A stretch of 64,000 bases of DNA from Lawsonibacter asaccharolyticus (GTDB lineage: Bacteria > Bacillota > Clostridia > Oscillospirales > Oscillospiraceae): contig BFBT01000001.1 in the NCBI GenBank assembly GCA_003112755.1, positions 2,418,001 through 2,482,000 of the forward strand, written 5' to 3'. This document shows, piece by piece, positions 52,588 through 61,602 of the stretch. The position numbers were made by a program, and so were the translations under genes. Each line of letters starts with the position of its first letter. The first letter of the stretch is position 1. The notes below the pieces were generated by a model. The model had not been told where the DNA came from, made no database searches, and saw only the letters and a list, made by a program, of their open reading frames with translations.

Positions 52588-53289
52588 ATGAAAAGGGAAA
52601 AACAGATGGGGGAGGCCCCAGCGGTCCTGTGGCGGGAGGAGAAAAAGACCCTGACTCTGTGCGGGGAGCCGGTGCTGGAGGAGACCCTGGCCTGGCCGGA
52701 GTTTGAGGGGAAGGGGCGGGCAGTGCGCCGCATGACGGGCTACTACCGGCGCCTGGTCCGGTCCTGCCGCCTGCGCTGGGAGCGGGAGACCTACTGCCTG
52801 GCCTGCCTGCGGCTGGCCGCCTGCCGGGAGGAGTCCCGGGTCTTCCGGCCCTGGCAGGCAGGGCTGACGGGAGAGGTAGCCATGGAGGGGGCGGACCTGC
52901 TGAGCATCCGGATGGAGCTGCGGGAGGTGCGGGGAGACGGGCGGCCCCTCCTGTCCTGTTCCGGGGTGACCTGGGACTGGAAAGCGGGCGCGCCGGTTCC
53001 GCTGGGTATGCTGCTGCCGGAGCGGAGCCGCCGGCGGCAGCTGCTGGAGGGGATCAGGCAGGCAGGGGAGGGGGAGCTCCGGAGTGGGAGCTGTCTCCTG
53101 GACCCGGATTGGAAGGAGACGGCGAGGCGGGACTTTCGGGCCAGCCGCTTCTGCCTGCGCCCGGAGGGCATCGAGCTCTTTTATCCCCAGTGTTCTCTGG
53201 CCCCGGCGGTAGAGGGGGTGCTCTCCTTCCGGGTGCCCCTGGCGGGGGCTGCGTGGACGGCGGGGGAAGGGACAGCCTCAGAGACATAA
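52588..53289 (+). CDS. RsiV-like DUF3298 domain protein
   Basis: This 233-aa protein resembles the sensor part of the anti-sigma factor RsiV (DUF3298). The C-terminal FCLRPEGIELFYPQCSLAPAVEGVLSFRVPL matches the usual F-x-L-x-x-x-G-I-x-x-x-F-x-P-Y-x-x-x-P-x-x-x-G pattern (shown here in part). It lacks both a membrane span and a signal peptide, and no sigma factor gene is adjacent, so it is not a complete anti-sigma factor. ATG 52588 has a weak site, GGGGGCGG. It precedes the symporter gene by only 9 bases, suggesting co-transcription. Role unknown. Confidence 0.65.
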   Translation: MKREKQMGEAPAVLWREEKKTLTLCGEPVLEETLAWPEFEGKGRAVRRMTGYYRRLVRSCRLRWERETYCLACLRLAACREESRVFRPWQAGLTGEVAMEGADLLSIRMELREVRGDGRPLLSCSGVTWDWKAGAPVPLGMLLPERSRRRQLLEGIRQAGEGELRSGSCLLDPDWKETARRDFRASRFCLRPEGIELFYPQCSLAPAVEGVLSFRVPLAGAAWTAGEGTASET

Positions 53290-53298
53290 AGCTGGGGC

Positions 53299-54705
53299 AT
53301 GGCCGCATACCTCTTATTTGAGGTGATGGTCATGCTGCTCTCCCGTCTGAATGACGCCGTCTGGTCCCCCTGGCTGCTGGGACTGTTCCTGGCAGCGGGG
53401 CTGTATTACTCCCTGCGGACCGGCTTTTTCCAGCTCTTCCGCATACCCCTGTGGCTCCGCACCACCTTCGGAGCCATGCTGCGCCGGCGGGGGCGGGGGA
53501 ATGGGCGGGGTATCTCCCAGTTCCAGGCCCTGGCCACCGCCCTGGCCTCCACCATCGGTACAGGCAGCATCGCTGGGGTGGCTACCGCCATCTGGTTCGG
53601 CGGGCCGGGGGCGGTGTTCTGGATGTGGGTCTCCGCCCTGCTGGGCATGATGACAGGGTGCGCGGAGAAGCTGCTCTCCGTGCGCTACCGCCGCGCCGGC
53701 CCCGCAGGGTGGCTGGGAGGGCCCATGTACTACATCCGGGACGGCCTGAAAAGCCCGCTGCTGGCGGGCTGGTTTGCCCTGGCATGCCTGCCGGCCACCC
53801 TGACCGGGGGAGACATGGTCCAGTCCAGCTCCATTGCCGCCGCCCTCCAGGCCACCTTTGGATGGGACCGGCTGGCGGTGGGGGCGGCCGTCGCGGTCCT
53901 GACGGGGCTGGTGATGGTGGGGGGGATCGGACGCATCGCCCGGGTGAGCAGCGGTCTGGTCCCGGCGATGGCGCTGCTCTATCTGGGGGGCGGGGCGGCG
54001 GTGCTGGCTGCCCGGGCCGACCAGATCCCGGGGGCGATGGCACTGATCTTCTGCTCGGCGCTCCGACCGGAGGCCGCAGTAGGGGGCGGAATGGGATACA
54101 CCCTGGCTGCCGCTCTGCGGTACGGGGTGGCCCGGGGGGTGTTCACCAATGAGGCGGGGCTGGGGACTTCCGCCATGGCCCACGCTGCGGCAGAGGTGGA
54201 CTGTCCAGCCCGGCAGGGGATGTGGGGGATCGTGGAGGTGTGCGTCTCCACCCTGCTGGTATGCACCGCCACCGCCCTAGTCATCCTGGTCAGCGGGGTG
54301 TATGGCCCGGCGGACGCCCTGGTCCGGGGGGCGTTGGGGGCAGTGCCTCCTGACCGGCTGGGGGCGCCGCTGACGGCGGCGGCCTTCTCCTCCGTGCTGG
54401 GGCCCTGGGGTGGGGCGGTGGTCTCCCTGAGCCTGCTCCTCTTTGCGTTCTCATCCATCCTGGGATGGAGCTGGTACGGGGAGCAGAGCATCCTCTACCT
54501 GACCGGGTCCAGGCGGCTGGTCCCCGCATACCGGCTGGTGTTCCTGTCCTGTGTGGTGCTGGGGAGCGTGTGGGAGGGGGAGGCAGTGTGGGAGCTGGTG
54601 GACCTGTGCAACGCGCTGATGGCCATCCCCAATCTGACGGCCCTCCTGCTCCTCTCCCCCCAGGTGCTGCGGGAGCTGCGGGACTGGGAGCGGACCGGAG
54701 GATAA
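53299..54705 (+). CDS. AGCS-family sodium:alanine/glycine symporter
   Basis: This 468-aa membrane protein has about 11 spans and the AGCS (AlsT/AgcS) signatures: LYYSLRTGFFQLFRIPLWLR, ATALASTIGTGSIAGVATAI, GPGAVFWMWVSALLGMMTG, GGPMYYIRDGL and VFTNEAGLGTSAMAHAAA. These transporters take up alanine or glycine with Na+. The ATG at 53299 overlaps no ribosome site of note; a second in-frame ATG near 53326, preceded by GAGGTG, is possible. A terminator follows at once. Confidence 0.92.
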   Translation: MAAYLLFEVMVMLLSRLNDAVWSPWLLGLFLAAGLYYSLRTGFFQLFRIPLWLRTTFGAMLRRRGRGNGRGISQFQALATALASTIGTGSIAGVATAIWFGGPGAVFWMWVSALLGMMTGCAEKLLSVRYRRAGPAGWLGGPMYYIRDGLKSPLLAGWFALACLPATLTGGDMVQSSSIAAALQATFGWDRLAVGAAVAVLTGLVMVGGIGRIARVSSGLVPAMALLYLGGGAAVLAARADQIPGAMALIFCSALRPEAAVGGGMGYTLAAALRYGVARGVFTNEAGLGTSAMAHAAAEVDCPARQGMWGIVEVCVSTLLVCTATALVILVSGVYGPADALVRGALGAVPPDRLGAPLTAAAFSSVLGPWGGAVVSLSLLLFAFSSILGWSWYGEQSILYLTGSRRLVPAYRLVFLSCVVLGSVWEGEAVWELVDLCNALMAIPNLTALLLLSPQVLRELRDWERTGG

Positions 54706-54707
54706 AA

Positions 54708-54741
54708 GACAGGGGCAGCGGAAGTTTCCGCGGCCCCTGTC
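54708..54741. terminator. Terminator between the symporter and the TAXI gene
   Basis: GACAGGGGC (54708-54716) pairs with GCCCCTGTC (54733-54741), with an inner GCGGAA/TTCCGC stem. It lies between convergent genes. Confidence 0.8.
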
Positions 54742-54752
54742 AAGGGGGAAGA

Positions 54753-55748
54753 TCACTTTGAGACGAGTTCCGGACAGACTTCCTCATAGAAGCGCTGGGC
54801 TCCGTCGTGAAGGGGGATGGGGAGGTCCTCACACAGAAAATCCCGGTCGGACAGGACAGACATGGCGGGATACAGTTCCCCCATGATATCGGCAGACTCC
54901 CACAGGGCCTGGGTCATGGAGTAAACCAGCTCCTCGTCCATGGAGACGTCTACACACAGCAGGCACTTGACCCCAAAGGTGTCTACATCCAGGGACTGCC
55001 CGGGGTAGGTGCCGGCGGGGATGACGGCGGGGTAGTAGAGGTCGTTCTGGGAGAGGATCAGATCCAGCTCCTCCTGGGTGTAGCGCAGTAGGCGGGAGGG
55101 GACCCGCTCCGGGAGCTGAGCCAGCCCGCTCACCGGGGCGCCGGTAAAGCCATGGATGGCGTCCAGGTCGCCGCTGAGGATCAGGTCCGTACCTGCCCCC
55201 AGGCTGCAGTTTTCCAGTACAGTCCCATCGCCATCCAGCCTCAGGGCGTTGATCACAGCCCAGGTGGCCAGCTCGGAGGCGGAGCCCTGAGGGCCTGCGC
55301 CGATGCGCATCCCCTTCAGGTCATGGACATAAAACGCGCCGGTGCGAATGGGGGACATCCAGTTGGAGGTGCTGGAAAAGACAGCGGCAACGGCCCGCAG
55401 GTCTTCATTAGTGGGGGCGCTGTCCTCCGTGCCGTAGACAGCGGTATAGGCGGAGTCGCCCGCCACCAGCCCCAGGTCGATCTCGCCGGAGGAAAGGTTC
55501 TGAATGTTCATGAAGGAGCCTGTGGAGGTGCTGATGTTGAACTTCAGCTGGTCGGTGCTCAGGACCTGGGCGATGGCAGTGCCCACGGGGGTCATAGTGC
55601 CACCGGTGTCTGCGGTGCCGATGGTGAGCACGATCAGGCCGTCCGCATCCAGCGGTGAGATATCCTCGGGCTGCGATGCACAGCCGCCGCAGGCGAGGCA
55701 TAGGGCGGTCAGACATGCCAGGACCGCCTTATTGCGAAAAAGCCCCAA
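54753..55748 (-). CDS. Orphan TAXI-family TRAP solute-binding protein
   Basis: This 331-aa exported receptor resembles the TAXI protein at 2,174-3,238: LIVLTIGTADTGGTMTPVGT, STGSFMNIQNLSSGEIDLGL, LKGMRIGAGPQGSASE and PAGTYPGQSLDVDTFG. The N-terminus is hydrophobic and Cys-rich (CLACGGC), suggesting a lipoprotein with an unusual lipobox. No TRAP permease lies nearby; the next gene upstream encodes the GltS symporter. TAXI proteins with no permease may serve as sensors for a two-component system or feed a distant permease. TTG 55748 is preferred (AGGGAGGGTGG upstream); ATG 55778 is the alternative. Promoter at 55,791-55,820. Confidence 0.85.
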   Translation of the reverse strand: MGLFRNKAVLACLTALCLACGGCASQPEDISPLDADGLIVLTIGTADTGGTMTPVGTAIAQVLSTDQLKFNISTSTGSFMNIQNLSSGEIDLGLVAGDSAYTAVYGTEDSAPTNEDLRAVAAVFSSTSNWMSPIRTGAFYVHDLKGMRIGAGPQGSASELATWAVINALRLDGDGTVLENCSLGAGTDLILSGDLDAIHGFTGAPVSGLAQLPERVPSRLLRYTQEELDLILSQNDLYYPAVIPAGTYPGQSLDVDTFGVKCLLCVDVSMDEELVYSMTQALWESADIMGELYPAMSVLSDRDFLCEDLPIPLHDGAQRFYEEVCPELVSK

Positions 55749-55790
55749 GAGACCACCCTCCCTATCCATGGAATTCATGCTGCTGTCTCT

Positions 55791-55820
55791 ACTATACCAC
55801 AGATGTGGAAGATTTTACAA
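55791..55820 (-). promoter_or_regulatory. Promoter of the orphan TAXI gene
   Basis: Minus strand: TTGTAA (55820-55815), 18 bases, TATAGT (55796-55791). It follows the gltS terminator, so the TAXI gene has its own start of transcription. Confidence 0.55.
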
Positions 55821-55828
55821 CCTCAAAA

Positions 55829-55877
55829 TACAATGGGACAGGGGCGCGTATCAGATACGCGCCCCTGTCCCATTGTA
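55829..55877 (-). terminator. gltS terminator: 23-bp perfect hairpin
   Basis: Arms 55829-55851 and 55855-55877 are perfect complements around a three-base loop, followed on the minus strand by ATTTTG. It lies 20 bases past the gltS stop and just upstream of the TAXI promoter. Confidence 0.85.
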
Positions 55878-55896
55878 AAGAGGGAGGTGGATCGAT

Positions 55897-57156
55897 TTAG
55901 TGAGCAAGAAGGCCGCCAAACACGGAGAGGAAAATGGGGTTATAGATATCGTCGATAATGACGGCGAAAGAGGGATACAGCACCCAGGCCACATTGTGCC
56001 AGCCGTACTGATCCATAACAGCCTTCTCGTTGGCAACGGCATTGGGACCAGAGCCGCAGCCCCAGCCGCAGTTGCCGGCGGCCATGACGGCGGCGCCGTA
56101 GTTGCGGCCGAACATGTTGTAGGAGACAAAGATGGCGAACAGAGCCATGAGCGCTGCCTGAAGCAGCAGGATGATGCCCATCTGCCCAGCCACGTCAGCC
56201 AGAGCAGTAATGTCGATGGTCATCAGCACCAGGGCCAGATAGAGTTCCAGGAACATATGCTCCAGGGCGTCCACCTCGGGGGTATAGAACTTGATGTGGG
56301 CGGCCTCCATCACATTGCGGGCGATGGCGCCGGCGAACAGGCAGCCGATAAACTTGGGCATCTCGATCATGGGGATGTTGTCCAGGATGCAGTAGATGGG
56401 CATGCCCAGGGCGCACAGCAACAGGACCATGCCGAACATGGAGACCATGCGGCTGTTGCTCAGTTCATTGATCTTGCCGTCAGCGGCCGCCTCGGGCTTG
56501 TCGTTGGGGTCCGCCTTCAGGTGGTGGCGGCTGATAAGGAACGCAGCCACAGGGCCGCCGATGAGGGAGCCCATGATGTTGCCCAGGGTGCCGGCGGTGA
56601 CGCCCACGGTGGTGGCGGACTCAGGGGCACCCCAATCGATGAAGATGGGGCCGAAAGCGGAGGCGGTGCCCACGCCGCCGGACATGGAGGCGGAGGAACA
56701 CTGAAGAGCCAGATAGGGGTCCATCCCGATGAGGTTGCCCACCAGTACGCCCAGCACGTCCTGGAGGGTGATCAGCAGGCAGGCGGCCACAGCGATCATG
56801 ATGCACAGCTTGCCGCCGGCGTGCCGGATCAGCTTCCAGCTGAAGCCGAAGCCCACGCACATAAAGAAAATGTTCTGGCACAGGTCCTGGATGGTCTTGA
56901 CATCGAAGGAAAAGGCCATCACGCCAGATGCCTTTAGAATGGCGACTGCGATAGAGAACAGCAGGCCGGAGACCACAGGAGCGGGAATTGCAAATTTTTT
57001 CAGAAGCGCGGAGCGCTTGACGATGGCGTGGCCCAGAAAGATCACAATAGCTGCGAAACCAAGGCTGGTGAGATACTCGAACTGAAAGGAGCTGACCGCT
57101 CCATCCACACCAGCTGTGTAGGTCCCGAAATAGCCAAGGATTTTTTCCAAAGTCAT
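55897..57156 (-). CDS. gltS: Sodium/glutamate symporter GltS
   Basis: This 419-aa integral membrane protein has about 12 spans in two inverted halves and the GltS features: FGFSWKLIRHAGGKL, SSASMSGGVGTASAFGP, GVTAGTLGNIMGSLIGG and GNCGWGCGSGPNAVANEKAV. It takes up glutamate with Na+. ATG 57156 (or 57162) is chosen because AGGAGAG lies just upstream; the frame is open to 57201. Its promoter and a tandem repeat that could bind a regulator lie upstream. The CitA/CitB-like sensor pair is encoded next to it on the same strand. Confidence 0.93.
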   Translation of the reverse strand: MTLEKILGYFGTYTAGVDGAVSSFQFEYLTSLGFAAIVIFLGHAIVKRSALLKKFAIPAPVVSGLLFSIAVAILKASGVMAFSFDVKTIQDLCQNIFFMCVGFGFSWKLIRHAGGKLCIMIAVAACLLITLQDVLGVLVGNLIGMDPYLALQCSSASMSGGVGTASAFGPIFIDWGAPESATTVGVTAGTLGNIMGSLIGGPVAAFLISRHHLKADPNDKPEAAADGKINELSNSRMVSMFGMVLLLCALGMPIYCILDNIPMIEMPKFIGCLFAGAIARNVMEAAHIKFYTPEVDALEHMFLELYLALVLMTIDITALADVAGQMGIILLLQAALMALFAIFVSYNMFGRNYGAAVMAAGNCGWGCGSGPNAVANEKAVMDQYGWHNVAWVLYPSFAVIIDDIYNPIFLSVFGGLLAH

Positions 57157-57219
57157 ACACATCTCTCTCCTTTCTTTCCTGCCCGGCAGTCCGCCGGACA
57201 CACACCTTTTACAATAAAG

Positions 57220-57290
57220 ATTCTATAAAGACAAGGGGAAGAAGTCAATTTATCGTAATTATTGAAGGGCTTTTGTAACTATTGTAACTG
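57220..57290 (-). promoter_or_regulatory. gltS promoter with tandem 9-bp repeats upstream
   Basis: Minus strand: TTGACT (57248-57243), 17 bases, TAGAAT (57225-57220). Upstream of the -35, plus-strand TTGTAACTA (57273-57281) and TTGTAACTG (57282-57290) form a tandem direct repeat with a single mismatch. The position, about 25-40 bases above the -35, fits an activator binding site, perhaps for the neighbouring response regulator. The promoter is clear; the regulatory role is inferred. Confidence 0.65.
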
Positions 57291-57344
57291 AATAGGCCCC
57301 CAAAATCAGGCTGTGCGGAAAGAAAGCTGAGCGGGAAGGAAAAA

Positions 57345-57370
57345 GCAGGCATCGGTCCTGCGATGCCTGC
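57345..57370 (-). terminator. Terminator of the response regulator transcript
   Basis: GCAGGCATCG (57345-57354) pairs with CGATGCCTGC (57361-57370) around six bases, followed on the minus strand by TTTTTCC. It separates the regulator pair from gltS. Confidence 0.85.
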
Positions 57371-57391
57371 CGGGAGGGATAGGGATGATAT

Positions 57392-58075
57392 TCAGCTGTG
57401 CAGCCTCAGGTAGCGGATGGAGGGGCGGCCTCCGGTCTGGTAATCGATGGAGCTGGTGATCTCCCCCTGATCCACCATGTAGTTGACATAGCGGCGTACC
57501 GTGATACGGGACAGGCCCACATGTTCGGCGATCTGTTCGCTGGTAAAGAAGTGCTCCGGGTTCTCATCGAAAAAGCGGCGGATCCTGGACAGAGTGCTGA
57601 AATTCACGCCCTTGTCCAAGGGCGTACCGGGAGGCACTGCCTCCCGGTGATGGACCAGCTGGTCAATGGCGCTCTGGTCCATGCTGCCGGGCCCCTGCTC
57701 CAGCAGCCGCCTGGCCTGAAGGAACCGGTCCAGCGCCTGACGGAAGCGGGGGAACTGGAAAGGCTTGACAAGATAATCCAGCACCCCCCGGGCGAGCAGG
57801 CCCTGGACGATATGAGTGTCGTTGGCGGAGGTGACCGCGATGATGAAGGGGCTCTCCCCCAGGGTGTGGAGCTGATCTACGAATTCAGTGCCGTTCATGC
57901 CCGGGGTGTAGTAGTCCAGGATGATCAGATCCGCCTTGAGCTCCGGCAAATGGGCCAAAGCCTCTCCGCCGCTCTTGAAGGTGCGGACCACACGGAACTG
58001 GCTGTCCGCCTCCACGTACTGCTTGTCGATGGCGGCCACCATGGGGTCGTCCTCGATGATAATGACTTGGTACAT
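57392..58075 (-). CDS. CitB/DcuR-type response regulator
   Basis: This 227-aa regulator has a receiver domain (IIIEDDPMVAAIDKQYVE, Asp in LIILDYYTPGMNG near residue 54, VKPFQF) and a C-terminal helix-turn-helix, HVGLSRITVRRYVNYMVDQG. This is the CitB family, which controls C4-dicarboxylate, citrate or glutamate transport genes. It is 6 bases from the sensor kinase gene and adjacent to gltS, whose upstream tandem repeats are its best candidate target. Confidence 0.92.
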   Translation of the reverse strand: MYQVIIIEDDPMVAAIDKQYVEADSQFRVVRTFKSGGEALAHLPELKADLIILDYYTPGMNGTEFVDQLHTLGESPFIIAVTSANDTHIVQGLLARGVLDYLVKPFQFPRFRQALDRFLQARRLLEQGPGSMDQSAIDQLVHHREAVPPGTPLDKGVNFSTLSRIRRFFDENPEHFFTSEQIAEHVGLSRITVRRYVNYMVDQGEITSSIDYQTGGRPSIRYLRLHS

Positions 58076-58081
58076 CCGGTC

Positions 58082-59680
58082 TCACTCCTCTCTGGTAAAG
58101 GTCAGGGTGAAGCAGGTGCCTACCCCGGGCTCGGTCTCCAGCTCGATGCAGCCTCCATGCTCGTCCACCAGCCGGCTGATCAGATATAGGCCGAAGCCAC
58201 GCCCCTCCCCCTTAGAGGAGAATCCTTTGTCCCAGATGTGGGGCAGGATGTCGGGGGCGATGCCGCCGCCGGTGTCCTCGCAGACCACCAGATTGCAGTC
58301 AGGGCGGCAGTACATGGACAGCTTGATCTCCCGCACCTCGCTGTGGCTTCGGCTGAGCTCGTCGATGGCGTTTTCCAACAGGTTGCCCAGGATGGTGGCA
58401 TAGTCCTCCGGGGAGAGGAGCAGGTCCTCCTCCCGGCAGAAGCTGTCGTGGGTTACGGTGAGCAGGATGCCCAGCTCGGCGGCGTGCATCATCTTCCCGA
58501 TGATGAGGGCGCACAGGTGGGACACCCGGATACAGTCCGCCGTCTCCCGGATGGACTGGCTGGTGACCAGACTGGTGTTCATGATGAACTGGACAGCTTT
58601 CTGGCTCTCGCCGGTCTGGAGATAGCCCAGGATGATGTGGAGCTTGTTCATGAACTCGTGGTTGAAAAAGCGCAGGGTGTCCAGCATGTAACGGGCGCCG
58701 GAGAGCTCGTCGGACAGCTTGCGCATCTCCGTCTTGTCGTGGAAGACGTTGAGTACCCCCTGGGAGCCGTTCTCCCCCAGGATGGGCACCTCACTGGCCA
58801 GGATCTGGCGCTCCTGGATGACGCAGGAGCGGTTGTGCACCGCCTGCCCGCTGCGGGCCACCTGGATGCAGCCCGTCTCCGGGAAGAAGCGGGTCAGCGG
58901 CTGTCCCTCCAGGGGGGTGGAGCCGCACTGGAGCAGGGTCCGGGCCTGGTCGTTGGCAAAGACCACCTGCCCCCGCAGGTCGGTGGCCACCAGGCCGTCC
59001 TCGATGGAGTTGAGCAGGTCGTCCTGCTGTAAGTAGAGGTCCAGCAGTTCCTTGGGGTGGTGCCCGCGGAGGGAGCCCTTCAGCAGATGGACGATTCCAC
59101 GGGCGAGCAGAAGGGCCACACCGAACATGCCGCCCAGCACCAGAGAGAAGAGCAGCACGAGATTGAGGCTGCGCTGGAGAATGTCGGCCCGGAAGATGGC
59201 CGCGGTGACAAAGCCGATGATGGAGCCAGACCCGTCCCGGACCGCATGGAAAGCCACCCGCTGGTTGCCGTGGGTGCCGTAGCCGGTGGTGATATAGGGC
59301 GGGGAGCCGGACAGGATGGCAGTCTCCTCCCCGGCTACAAAGGTCTCGCCGGTCTCCAGGCGGCTGGTGTGGTAAAAGCGCAGACCGTTTCGGTCATAGA
59401 CAGCAATGATGTCAATGCCAGGAAAATTCTGGTGCAGGGAATCCAGCGACCCGGTGACCTCCTGGGTGGGATAGCCATTCGCCAGCATCTCCGCCACGCC
59501 ATCCATAGAGGCCACATAGGCGGCGGTGCTGGAGATGGTGGAGTCGATGCTCTGACTTTGGCGGGCGATATCGAAATAGAGGGTGATCCCCAGAGAGAGC
59601 ATCAGGAGCAGGGCGGAGACAGCAGAAAAGCTGAGGAAGAGCTGCCGCTCCAGGGAGAGGCTTTTGATCTTTTGCAGCAT
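58082..59680 (-). CDS. CitA/DcuS-type sensor histidine kinase
   Basis: This 532-aa kinase has a span at about residues 15-35, an extracytoplasmic single-Cache/PAS sensor domain (about 40-170, with VYDRNGLRFYHTS), a second span at about 175-200, a cytoplasmic PAS domain (about 215-320, with SIEDGLVATDLRGQVVFAN), the SpoB-like phosphoacceptor FFNHEFMNKLHIILGYLQ (His near 339) and an ATPase domain with LLENAIDEL and GRGFGLYLI. This is the CitA/DcuS class, which senses carboxylates outside the cell. It should phosphorylate the next-door CitB-type regulator. Confidence 0.92.
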   Translation of the reverse strand: MLQKIKSLSLERQLFLSFSAVSALLLMLSLGITLYFDIARQSQSIDSTISSTAAYVASMDGVAEMLANGYPTQEVTGSLDSLHQNFPGIDIIAVYDRNGLRFYHTSRLETGETFVAGEETAILSGSPPYITTGYGTHGNQRVAFHAVRDGSGSIIGFVTAAIFRADILQRSLNLVLLFSLVLGGMFGVALLLARGIVHLLKGSLRGHHPKELLDLYLQQDDLLNSIEDGLVATDLRGQVVFANDQARTLLQCGSTPLEGQPLTRFFPETGCIQVARSGQAVHNRSCVIQERQILASEVPILGENGSQGVLNVFHDKTEMRKLSDELSGARYMLDTLRFFNHEFMNKLHIILGYLQTGESQKAVQFIMNTSLVTSQSIRETADCIRVSHLCALIIGKMMHAAELGILLTVTHDSFCREEDLLLSPEDYATILGNLLENAIDELSRSHSEVREIKLSMYCRPDCNLVVCEDTGGGIAPDILPHIWDKGFSSKGEGRGFGLYLISRLVDEHGGCIELETEPGVGTCFTLTFTREE

Positions 59681-59713
59681 GGAGTCACCTCCGCGATCGA
59701 GGGTCGGCCAGGG

Positions 59714-60904
59714 TCAGAGCTGGTTCCGGTCCCGAAGCCAGCTGGGGAGGGTCCTGGCCCGGATGCTGGAGACGATGCCCATGGCGGTGTAAAGGGTGAT
59801 GATGGAGGAGCCGCCATAGCTGAAAAAGGGGAGCGTGAGCCCCATGACAGGCAGGATGTACAGGCACATGCCCACATTGAAGAATACCTGGGCCAGCAGC
59901 ATCCCGGCGATCCCCATGGATACATAGGCGGAGAAGGGGGAGCTGGCGTTCCGGCCCACCCAGTAACACCGCAGGATGATGAGGGCCAGGACCAGGAGCA
60001 GCAGGAGGCAGCCCACCATGCCAAGCTCCTCCCCGCAGACGGAGAAGATGAAGTCGGTCTGTCGGGCAGGGAGAGCGGCACTGTATGATGCCTGAGTCTG
60101 GGTGCCGTTGAGGTATCCCTGGCCGGTGAGCTGGCCCGAGCCGATGGCCAGCAGGGAACGGCTCTGCTGGAAGCCAGCCCCCAGCGGATCCAGGCTGTGG
60201 TCCAATACGACCATAAACCGATTGCGGATATAGGCGAAGCGGTCACTCTGGAGGATGGTGAACCAGGCCCCAAGAATGGCACCCACGAAGCACGTCCCGC
60301 CCAGAGCGAACCATCGAGCCTTCACCCCCGCCATCCAGGAGATGGTGACGAAGAGGAACAGATAGATGACGCACATACCGATGTCACCGCAGACCACGGC
60401 AATCAGCCCCACCATCAGCAGGGTATGACCGGTGAGCTGGGCCACGGAGAAGGAGGAGCTGATGTCCCGCTCCTGCTGGTGGATGCGGGCGGCCTGCCAG
60501 GCCAGAAGCAGGATAAAGGGGATCTTGACGATCTCGTTGGGCTGGAGATCCAAGGGGAAGTGGGGGATGATCCGGTCCAGGGCGAGCCAGTTCCGGTTGC
60601 CCCCCGATTCCTTTCCCAGGGGGGTCAGGAGCAGGAGAATGAAGCCCACATCAAAGGCCACCAGCCACTTCCAGCACTTCTCCACGAACAGCTGGAAGTC
60701 CACAAAGGTGAGGACGATGTAGATGACCACGCCGATGCAGATGGCGACGGCCTGGACGATCACGTTCCGATTATTATTATCGAGATAGCGGGTGGCGCTG
60801 TAGATCAGGGCCAGGCCGTAGCCGCTGGCCGTGAGACATAGGAACAGAAGGAGCACATCGCCCTTCTTGAAAAACTCCCGGATGGGGGAAAACAGGGTGG
60901 TCAC
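59714..60904 (-). CDS. rodA: RodA/FtsW-family (SEDS) glycosyltransferase
   Basis: This 396-aa protein has about 10 spans and the SEDS motifs: GNRNWLALDRIIPHFPLDLQ (the Trp-Leu region of RodA), LQPNEIVKIPFIL, GIAGMLLAQVFFNVGMCLYI, and LPVMGLTLPFFSYGGSSI near the C-terminus. SEDS proteins polymerise peptidoglycan glycan strands with a class B PBP. RodA is preferred over FtsW because of length and the GNRNW form. GTG 60904 is used, with GAGGTGAC upstream. No mreC or PBP gene is seen beside it; the two-component pair is 33 bases downstream. Confidence 0.88.
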   Translation of the reverse strand: MTTLFSPIREFFKKGDVLLLFLCLTASGYGLALIYSATRYLDNNNRNVIVQAVAICIGVVIYIVLTFVDFQLFVEKCWKWLVAFDVGFILLLLTPLGKESGGNRNWLALDRIIPHFPLDLQPNEIVKIPFILLLAWQAARIHQQERDISSSFSVAQLTGHTLLMVGLIAVVCGDIGMCVIYLFLFVTISWMAGVKARWFALGGTCFVGAILGAWFTILQSDRFAYIRNRFMVVLDHSLDPLGAGFQQSRSLLAIGSGQLTGQGYLNGTQTQASYSAALPARQTDFIFSVCGEELGMVGCLLLLLVLALIILRCYWVGRNASSPFSAYVSMGIAGMLLAQVFFNVGMCLYILPVMGLTLPFFSYGGSSIITLYTAMGIVSSIRARTLPSWLRDRNQL

Positions 60905-61150
60905 GTTGTCACCTCTTCAGTAGGGGGAAATATTTTCTTTCAGATTATTATTTTACCGCCTTTGTGTGAAAAAGTAAACTGACAGTTCTGAAAAAAGGGC
61001 GGTTGGGACCGCGTTTCCTCCCGGCATGTGGAGCTGCGGGCGGGAAAAGCATGAGGACGGCGGAAACATCACTGGAAAAGCGTGGGGGACCTGTGTTATA
61101 ATCGGAGGCGAGAACGTGGAGCCGCGATGTCCGCGGGGAGAGGAGCGAGC

Positions 61151-61582
61151 ATGGAATTTGTGACCAACAGCCCCGAGGAGACGGAGGAGCTGGGAGAACG
61201 GCTGGGGCGGGCCCTGTCCCCGGGGGATGTAGTGGCCTTTACCGGGGACCTGGGGGCGGGCAAGACCGCATTCACCCGGGGCATCGCCCGGGGGCTGGGG
61301 ATCGGGGATCGGGTGACCAGTCCCACCTTTGCCATTGTCAACGAGTATGAAGGGGGGCGGCTGCCGTTGTTCCACTTCGACATGTACCGCCTGACCTCCT
61401 CCGACGAGCTGTTCGACATCGGCTGGGAGGACTACCTGGCCCGGGGCGGCGTGTGCGCCGTGGAGTGGAGCGAGAATGTGGCGGATGCGCTGGAGCGGGA
61501 CACTGTCCGGGTGGACATCCGCCGGGGCGGGGAGGAGAGCAGGCGGGTGATCTCGGTGGAGCCTGTCCCCGCCGGATTTTGA
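61151..61582 (+). CDS. tsaE: tRNA threonylcarbamoyladenosine biosynthesis protein TsaE
   Basis: This 143-aa ATPase works with TsaB and TsaD to make t6A37 in tRNA. Motifs: FTGDLGAGKTAFTRGIARGL (Walker A), SPTFAIVNEYEG, and the Trp-Ser region VCAVEWSENV. ATG 61151 with GGAGAGGAGCG upstream is chosen over in-frame upstream codons because it matches the family start. TATAAT at 61097-61102 marks a likely -10 element 50 bases upstream. tsaB follows 20 bases later; no rimI or tsaD gene is next in line. Confidence 0.95.
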   Translation: MEFVTNSPEETEELGERLGRALSPGDVVAFTGDLGAGKTAFTRGIARGLGIGDRVTSPTFAIVNEYEGGRLPLFHFDMYRLTSSDELFDIGWEDYLARGGVCAVEWSENVADALERDTVRVDIRRGGEESRRVISVEPVPAGF

Positions 61583-61602
61583 GCAGAGAGGGGAGATCGA
61601 CG

